Source: Peptoniphilus mikwangii
GTDB lineage: Bacteria > Bacillota > Clostridia > Tissierellales > Peptoniphilaceae
Direction of reading: 5' to 3'
Assembly: GCF_000468535.1 (NCBI RefSeq)
Contig: NZ_AUQY01000002.1
Location: forward strand, 62,001 to 126,000
Length of the DNA stretch: 64,000 nt
In this document: in pieces, positions 59,961-64,000 of the stretch
Layout of the letters: each line of letters begins with the position of its first letter
How positions within the stretch are numbered: position 1 is the first letter of the stretch
The notes under the pieces: generated by a model
Databases searched by the model: none
Told to the model about the DNA's origin: nothing
Seen by the model: the letters and a program-made list of their open reading frames with translations, nothing else
Program-made: the position numbers and the translations under genes

Positions 59961-61511
59961 ATGAGTGAGAAAAAAATTGATAAAAAAGAAATAAGATGGC
60001 CGGTTTTTATACCAGCTTTTGCACTTACACTTTTAGCAGCAATAATAGGTATAGTAAATAATGAAGCTTTAGCAAGTATGTCAAATAAGTTTTTTGGTTG
60101 GTCACTTGAAAGTTTTGGATGGTTATATCAAATAGTCAGTGTAGCAGTTTTGATAGTTACATTAGTTATAATGTTTTCTAAAGTTGGTTCAATAAGAATA
60201 GGTGGAAAAGATGCAATGCCGAAGTATTCTTTTTGGACATGGTTTGCAATGACATTAACAGGTGGAGTTGCAACAGGTATAGTAAGTTGGGGTGTAAATG
60301 AACCTCTAATATATTTAGGAAATGTGTATGGGGAATTGGATGCTCTTGGAATTAAGCCCGGAACAGCAGAAGCGGCAAGATTTGCTATGGGAAGAAGTTT
60401 TTATAACTGGACATTTATACCTTATGCAATGTATGCTCTTGCAGGGATTGTAGTAGCTTATGTATATTTTAACAAGAAAAAACAATTGAATGTAACTTCT
60501 ACACTTGAACCTGTATTTGGAGAAAAAATCAGAAAAGGATTTATTGCAAATATAATAGATACACTTTCAATGCTTGCTATAATCTTAGGACTATCATCAG
60601 GACTTACAATGTGTATAGTTTTGATAACTACAGGATTAAATTCTTCTTACGGCTTTGAAAATTCATTTGGATTATTCCTTGCAGTAGGCGTTGTTATAGT
60701 TGCACTATTTACACTTTCTTCTTATGTGGGATTAGATAATGGACTTAAAAAATTGGCAGGAATTAATGCGTATTTCTATTACGGATTACTTATATTCTTA
60801 TTTGTAGCCGGACCTACTCTTTTTATATTGAGAAATACAACAGCAGGATTAGCTGAGTGGTTTAATAATTTCTGGTTATGGGGACTTGATCCTATAGATA
60901 TAGGAGGGGCACCGTTAACACGTTCTTGGACTTTATTTGACTGGTCTGTATGGATAGCTTATGCACCTGTAACAGGAATATTTTTAGGACAAATTTCTTA
61001 TGGTAGAACTATAAGAGAATGCTTAATAGTTAATTTAATTCTTCCATCAGTATTTGGTATCATTTGGTTTGGCGTATGGGGAAATACTGCAATAAATATG
61101 CAATTAACAGGACAAATGGACTTGGTTGCTACAATTCAAAATTCAAATGCTGTAACAGCACTATTTGAATTTATAAAGAACATGCCATTAAGTGTAATAC
61201 TTATTCCAATAAACCTATTTGTAATATTAATATCATTTGTAACAGCAGCCGATGCTACAACTAATAATGTTGCATCAATGTGTATTAAGAATATACCGAT
61301 AGGTTCTGAAGCTCCAAGATATTTAAAAGTAGTTTGGGGAGTTACTATAGGTATAATAGCTATAATTATGGCAGCGTTCGGCGGAAGAGAACAAGGAGTT
61401 GAAGGTGTAAAAGCACTTGCTGCGGCAGGAGGATTTGTTGTATTATTCATTTTTATACTACAAATAGTTTCAGCGATAAAAATGTTCTTTATTGATAAGA
61501 TAGAAGAATAA
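59961..61511 (+). CDS. BCCT-family betaine/carnitine/choline-type transporter
   Basis: 516 residues, 12 predicted membrane segments. Family marks: GGVATGIVSWGVNEPLIYLG (the glycine-rich stretch of helix 3) and LFDWSVWIAYAPVTGIFLGQISYGRTIRE (helix 8 and the conserved loop). In BetP the helix 8 region is YWAWWISWSP; here it reads DWSVWIAYAP, so part of the aromatic box that binds trimethylammonium is kept and part is changed, suggesting a different substrate. BetP-type long termini for osmosensing are absent. It directly follows the lyase gene (GAGGTGG ribosome site), so ergothioneine or a related betaine is the inferred substrate, possibly with exchange of product as in CaiT. Confidence 0.88.
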   Translation: MSEKKIDKKEIRWPVFIPAFALTLLAAIIGIVNNEALASMSNKFFGWSLESFGWLYQIVSVAVLIVTLVIMFSKVGSIRIGGKDAMPKYSFWTWFAMTLTGGVATGIVSWGVNEPLIYLGNVYGELDALGIKPGTAEAARFAMGRSFYNWTFIPYAMYALAGIVVAYVYFNKKKQLNVTSTLEPVFGEKIRKGFIANIIDTLSMLAIILGLSSGLTMCIVLITTGLNSSYGFENSFGLFLAVGVVIVALFTLSSYVGLDNGLKKLAGINAYFYYGLLIFLFVAGPTLFILRNTTAGLAEWFNNFWLWGLDPIDIGGAPLTRSWTLFDWSVWIAYAPVTGIFLGQISYGRTIRECLIVNLILPSVFGIIWFGVWGNTAINMQLTGQMDLVATIQNSNAVTALFEFIKNMPLSVILIPINLFVILISFVTAADATTNNVASMCIKNIPIGSEAPRYLKVVWGVTIGIIAIIMAAFGGREQGVEGVKALAAAGGFVVLFIFILQIVSAIKMFFIDKIEE

Positions 61512-61531
61512 TATTATATATAATAAAAATT

Positions 61532-61579
61532 TAAATTAAAATAAACCAACTAATATATTAGTTGGTTTATTTTAATTTA
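61532..61579. terminator. Terminator palindrome after the BCCT gene
   Basis: A perfect 48-base palindrome centred on 61555/61556, with core ATAAACCAAC...GTTGGTTTAT and A/T-rich ends. It closes the operon and can act in both directions. Confidence 0.85.
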
Positions 61580-61777
61580 CCGCTAAAGCATTAAAAAAAT
61601 AAGCAGTTTAACGATAGAGCAACTTAATCAATTTTTTCATAAGCAGGTATACGCTTACTATGCTTGCTATAAAAGAATAAGTTATAGATTAAGCGTTAAG
61701 TGAGTTTTAAATTTATATTATAATTATATCAAATGAGATATAGTATAAGTTTTGTAAAAGAAATATCTCAGATAATA

Positions 61778-61809
61778 TGACAATAGATGTCAAGTTATTA
61801 TGGTATAAT
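61778..61809 (+). promoter_or_regulatory. Operator (TGACA-N5-TGTCA) and promoter of the WYL gene
   Basis: Dyad TGACA at 61778-61782 and TGTCA at 61788-61792, then an extended -10 TGGTATAAT with TATAAT at 61804-61809. The dyad covers the -35 position. The same dyad is before the next gene. Confidence 0.65.
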
Positions 61810-61831
61810 AAACATAGGAGATGTTAAGGCG

Positions 61832-62731
61832 ATGAAAGACAATAGGCTATTTAGGATACTATATTATATTTTAGAAAAGGGAAAAGTTACAGCAAGCGAA
61901 CTTGCTGATAAATTTGAGGTATCAGTCAGAACAATTTATAGAGATATTGACTCTATCAGCAGTGCCGGTATTCCAATCTATGCAACGCAAGGAAAGGGCG
62001 GCGGAATAGAAATTGCTGAGGATTTTGTTCTTAGTAAATCACTACTGTCTGAAAACGAGAAACAACAAATTATGTCAGCTCTTCAAGGATTGGATAATAC
62101 CGCAATACAGCATGAGAATGAGCTTCTAACAAAACTTTCCGCACTCTTTAAAATGAAAAATACCAGTTGGATAGAGGTTGATTTTAATAATTGGCAAAAC
62201 AATAAGCTGTATGAACAAACGTTTAATGATATTAAATCTGCAATTTTAAGTAAAAACATTATTTCATTCACATATTTTAGCAGCAATAAAAAAGAAACAA
62301 GTAGAAGAGTTAAACCCGTTAGACTACTTTTCAAGAGTCAGGACTGGTATCTATATGCTTTCTGTTTACTCAGAAATGATTTCAGATATTTCAAATTGTC
62401 CCGGATAAAGAATTTAGAAATCCATACTGAAAAGTTTGATGACAACTTTGAAGATGCAATACTCAAGAAAGAAATGCCACACGAGAACACAGTGCATATA
62501 AAAGTTAAGTTTGATCGTAAAGTTGCTTTCAGGGTATATGATGAACTAAACGGAGAAATTACAGAAGATAATGACGGAAATTTATATACTGAAATAGAAA
62601 TACCGAATGACTATAACTTATATAATTATATTTTTTCATTTGGAGATGAAGCAGAAGTATTGGAACCTGAAGAAGTTAGAATGCAAATTAAAAAAATGAT
62701 AAATAAAATGGCAGAAAAATATATAATATGA
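61832..62731 (+). CDS. WYL-domain transcriptional regulator (YafY/DeoR-like)
   Basis: 299 residues. An N-terminal HTH_11 winged helix (RLFRILYYILEKGKVTASELADKFEVSVRTIYRDIDSI), a WYL domain (about 135-215, ISFTYFSSNKKETSRRVKPVRLLFKSQDWYLYAFC) and a C-terminal WCX-like domain. WYL proteins bind nucleic acid or nucleotides as signals and several respond to DNA damage. The start is ATG 61832: the earlier in-frame ATG 61787 lies in the operator, upstream of the -10. The stop codon is part of the second operator, so the regulator probably controls itself and the two genes after it. Confidence 0.85.
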   Translation: MKDNRLFRILYYILEKGKVTASELADKFEVSVRTIYRDIDSISSAGIPIYATQGKGGGIEIAEDFVLSKSLLSENEKQQIMSALQGLDNTAIQHENELLTKLSALFKMKNTSWIEVDFNNWQNNKLYEQTFNDIKSAILSKNIISFTYFSSNKKETSRRVKPVRLLFKSQDWYLYAFCLLRNDFRYFKLSRIKNLEIHTEKFDDNFEDAILKKEMPHENTVHIKVKFDRKVAFRVYDELNGEITEDNDGNLYTEIEIPNDYNLYNYIFSFGDEAEVLEPEEVRMQIKKMINKMAEKYII

Positions 62732-62761
62732 CAGATGGTGTCAAGTATGGTGAGATATAAT
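62729..62761 (+). promoter_or_regulatory. Second TGACA-N5-TGTCA operator and promoter of the zinc-ribbon/ClbS pair
   Basis: TGACA at 62729-62733 and TGTCA at 62739-62743, followed by TATAAT at 62756-62761. Flanks also match the first operator (TATGACA on the left, TGTCAAGT on the right). Confidence 0.65.
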
Positions 62762-62792
62762 TATCTTAAATAAAGATAAGGAGGAATAAAAA

Positions 62793-63056
62793 ATGGATAC
62801 GAAATATTGTCAATGTTGTGGCATGCCTATGGGAGAGGGAACAGAGCTTTATGGTACAAATTCAGATGAAAGCGTAAATGAAGATTATTGTAAGTATTGC
62901 TTTGAGAAAAGCGAATTTACTTTTAAGGGAACAATGGAGGAAATGATTGAGATATGCGTTCCTCATGTAGTCGAAGCCAATAAAGATATGAATGAAGATA
63001 GTGCAAGAAAAATGATGATGGAGTTTTTCCCAACTCTAAAGAGATGGAAGGAGTAA
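62793..63056 (+). CDS. Small zinc-ribbon protein
   Basis: 87 residues. MDTKYCQCCGMPMGEG and EDYCKYCFEKSEF give two CxxC pairs forming a zinc ribbon, followed by a helical part (MEEMIEICVPHVVEANKD...). This matches the family of short putative zinc-ribbon proteins often placed beside regulators and DUF1706 proteins. No function is established. AAGGAGG precedes ATG 62793. Its stop is within the ribosome site region of the next gene, seven bases away. Confidence 0.82.
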   Translation: MDTKYCQCCGMPMGEGTELYGTNSDESVNEDYCKYCFEKSEFTFKGTMEEMIEICVPHVVEANKDMNEDSARKMMMEFFPTLKRWKE

Positions 63057-63062
63057 AAAAAT

Positions 63063-63605
63063 ATGCCAAGACCAACGACAAAAAATGATTTAATGGCTGC
63101 TGCTAAAGAAAACTATGAAAAATTAAATTTATTTATCTCAAAGATGACTGAGGAAGAGTTAAATACACCATTTGACTTTTCAAAAGATGAAAAGAAAAAA
63201 GAAGCCCACTGGAAAAGAGATAAGAACCTAAGAGATGTTTTAATCCATCTCTATGAATGGCATCAGCTTATTTTGAATTGGGTACATTCCAATCAAAAAG
63301 GAGAAGAAAAACCGTTTTTGCCTGCGCCGTATAACTGGAAAACTTACGGAGATATGAATGTTGAGTTTTGGAAGAAACATCAAAATACTTCTCTTGAAGA
63401 TGCAGCAGAAATGTTTCATAAATCCCATAGTGATGTTTTAGCATTAGCTGAAACATTTACAGACAAAGAATTGTTTTCCAAAGGCGTCTATAAGTGGACA
63501 GGGGGGAGTACACTGGGTTCCTATTTTGTAAGTGCAACCTCAAGTCATTATGATTGGGCAATGAAAAAGCTTAAAGCTCATAAGAAAAATTGTAAGTTAA
63601 AATAG
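63063..63605 (+). CDS. ClbS/DfsB-family (DUF1706) four-helix protein
   Basis: 180 residues. PRPTTKNDLMAAAKENYEKL at the start and DVLIHLYEWHQLILNWV with the conserved His/Trp residues identify the ClbS/DfsB family of DinB-like four-helix bundles; SSHYDWAMKKLKAH closes the fold. ClbS of colibactin producers hydrolyses a cyclopropane and protects DNA, but most family members are uncharacterised. Its place under a WYL regulator, next to a radical-SAM SPL-like relic, makes a role in tolerance to a DNA-reactive compound a fair hypothesis, not a result. Confidence 0.85.
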   Translation: MPRPTTKNDLMAAAKENYEKLNLFISKMTEEELNTPFDFSKDEKKKEAHWKRDKNLRDVLIHLYEWHQLILNWVHSNQKGEEKPFLPAPYNWKTYGDMNVEFWKKHQNTSLEDAAEMFHKSHSDVLALAETFTDKELFSKGVYKWTGGSTLGSYFVSATSSHYDWAMKKLKAHKKNCKLK

Positions 63606-63624
63606 AGGGAATTAGGGTAGTAAA

Positions 63625-63776
63625 GTGCATTTTAAAGAAGTAAAAGGAATTCTCTCTTCAAAGAATGGAATGAATTTATTCAGAGGCTGCACTAATGGGT
63701 GTATTTATTGCGACTCAAGAAGTGGATACTATCATATGAAACATAAATTTGAAGATGTATAAGTAAAAGAAAATTG
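63625..63776 (+). pseudogene. SPL-like radical-SAM protein, truncated by a nonsense mutation
   Basis: From GTG 63625 the frame reads MHFKEVKGILSSKNGMNLFR, then GCTNGCIYCDSRSGYY with the radical-SAM CxxxCxxC, and stops at TAA 63760 after 45 codons. Intact relatives, related to spore photoproduct lyase, continue with an acidic residue and VKEN; here the stop replaces that codon and VKEN follows in frame, then TGA. Intact proteins are several times longer, so this is a broken gene. It follows the ClbS-like gene closely on the same strand and was probably its operon partner. Confidence 0.8.
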
Positions 63777-63777
63777 A

Positions 63778-63983
63778 ACACAGATAGCAGATATATTAAC
63801 CAAAGATAAAGTCCTTATCCCATCAGCCTACCAATGATAAATGAGTATATAGAAAAAGTTGTAATCCATGAAGCAACAGGAGGAAGACAAGGCAAAGACA
63901 GAAAATAACAAGTTGATGTGTATTTTAACTTCATAGGTAACTGTCAAGTGCCACAGAAAATTGATATAGAAAAAATGGCTTAA
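63778..63983 (+). pseudogene. Remnant of a large serine recombinase
   Basis: TQIADILTKDKVLIPSAYQ (63778-63834) resembles the middle Recombinase domain of large serine recombinases. A second piece in another frame, MINEYIEKVVIHEATGGRQG... and QVDVYFNFIGNCQVPQKI (63834-63983), resembles their C-terminal DUF4368 segment and is interrupted by TAA at 63906. Catalytic N-terminal parts are missing, and the pieces are joined out of frame. This is the scar of an integrative element whose deletion may also have cut the SPL-like gene. Confidence 0.7.
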
Positions 63984-64000
63984 AAATGGTATAACATAAG

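Larger units (their letters stand above)
61512..61831. other. Intergenic stretch between the lyase/BCCT operon and the WYL island
   Basis: It contains the terminator at 61532-61579 and the WYL promoter and operator at its right end. Between them, 61588 to about 61701 is open for 37 codons (with ...LTIEQLNQFFHKQVYAYY) but has no start or ribosome site and I do not recognise it; it may be a decayed gene end. Paired ACGCTTA and TAAGCGT elements occur near 61650 and 61692. Nothing else is supported. Confidence 0.5.

Noticed and set aside
61787-61831. WYL regulator starting at ATG 61787
   Set aside because: This ATG is inside the operator and upstream of the -10, so it would not be transcribed from that promoter.
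1-64000. CRISPR arrays, tRNA, rRNA genes and insertion sequences
   Set aside because: No regularly spaced repeats, tRNA-like cloverleaf, rRNA or intact transposase was seen. Only recombinase fragments occur at the right edge.

Overview
The window is about 30% GC and is densely packed with short-spaced, often overlapping operons carrying strong AGGAGG-type ribosome binding sites. The content points to a low-GC, strictly anaerobic Firmicute: FabK instead of FabI, SUF with SufU, RNase J, an oxygen-sensitive class III ribonucleotide reductase as the only RNR seen, an Nfn-type transhydrogenase and a BMP nucleoside ABC importer. A gram-positive anaerobic coccus of the Tissierellia/Peptoniphilaceae (Peptoniphilus or Parvimonas-like) is my best guess. 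That placement is inference from gene content and base composition, not from a marker search.

Layout. 1-8368: the end of a fatty-acid synthesis operon (accC-accD-accA-fabH-fabK-fabD-fabG-fabF-fabZ) followed by a MarR regulator. 8488-13849: an EF-G-like GTPase converging on a class A penicillin-binding protein, then a Crp/Fnr regulator. 13962-18763: lipoprotein, ATPase and two permeases of a nucleoside ABC importer. 18860-23288: rbgA-rnhB-yraN-comM-dprA. 23464-25094: a 121-residue orphan and a CNNM/CorC-like membrane protein. 25308-32984: sufCBDSU, an IscR-like regulator, a second cysteine desulfurase and an AI-2E-family membrane protein. 33073-42808: alaS-ireB-ruvX-yrzB, fur-rnj, trmR-U32-udk, then a uracil permease behind an attenuator. 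42863-48333: L21 leader, rplU-prp-rpmA, and obg-yhbY-nadD-yqeK-lcp-rsfS-ridA. 48568-54484: nrdG/nrdD, a DsbA-like protein and a fused NfnAB. 54898-61511: a catabolic operon. 61832-64000: a small accessory island that decays into pseudogenes.

The most interesting system is 54898-61511. A three-subunit molybdenum hydroxylase is followed by a histidine-ammonia-lyase-fold protein and a BCCT (betaine/carnitine/choline) transporter. The lyase lacks the Ala-Ser-Gly triad that forms the MIO cofactor, and the hydroxylase has Gln where xanthine dehydrogenases keep a purine-binding Glu. A MIO-less lyase of this fold beside a trimethylammonium transporter fits ergothionase, which removes trimethylamine from ergothioneine. 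I infer an uptake-and-breakdown operon for ergothioneine or a related histidine betaine, with the molybdoenzyme acting on the imidazole-thione product. The last step is speculation.

The right end holds a WYL-domain regulator, a zinc-ribbon protein and a ClbS/DfsB-family protein. The same dyad, TGACA-N5-TGTCA, lies at the -35 position of both promoters there, which suggests autoregulation. Next come a nonsense-mutated radical-SAM (SPL-like) gene and remnants of a large serine recombinase, the scar of a mobile element.

Regulatory reading: two textbook sigma-A promoters (TTGACA-17-TATAAT) sit before alaS and before uraA, each followed by a leader hairpin. Many other promoters are of the extended -10 type (TGnTATAAT). 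Two of the convergent gene pairs share one terminator palindrome that carries the stop codons of the flanking genes, and a third has the stop codon of one gene in it.
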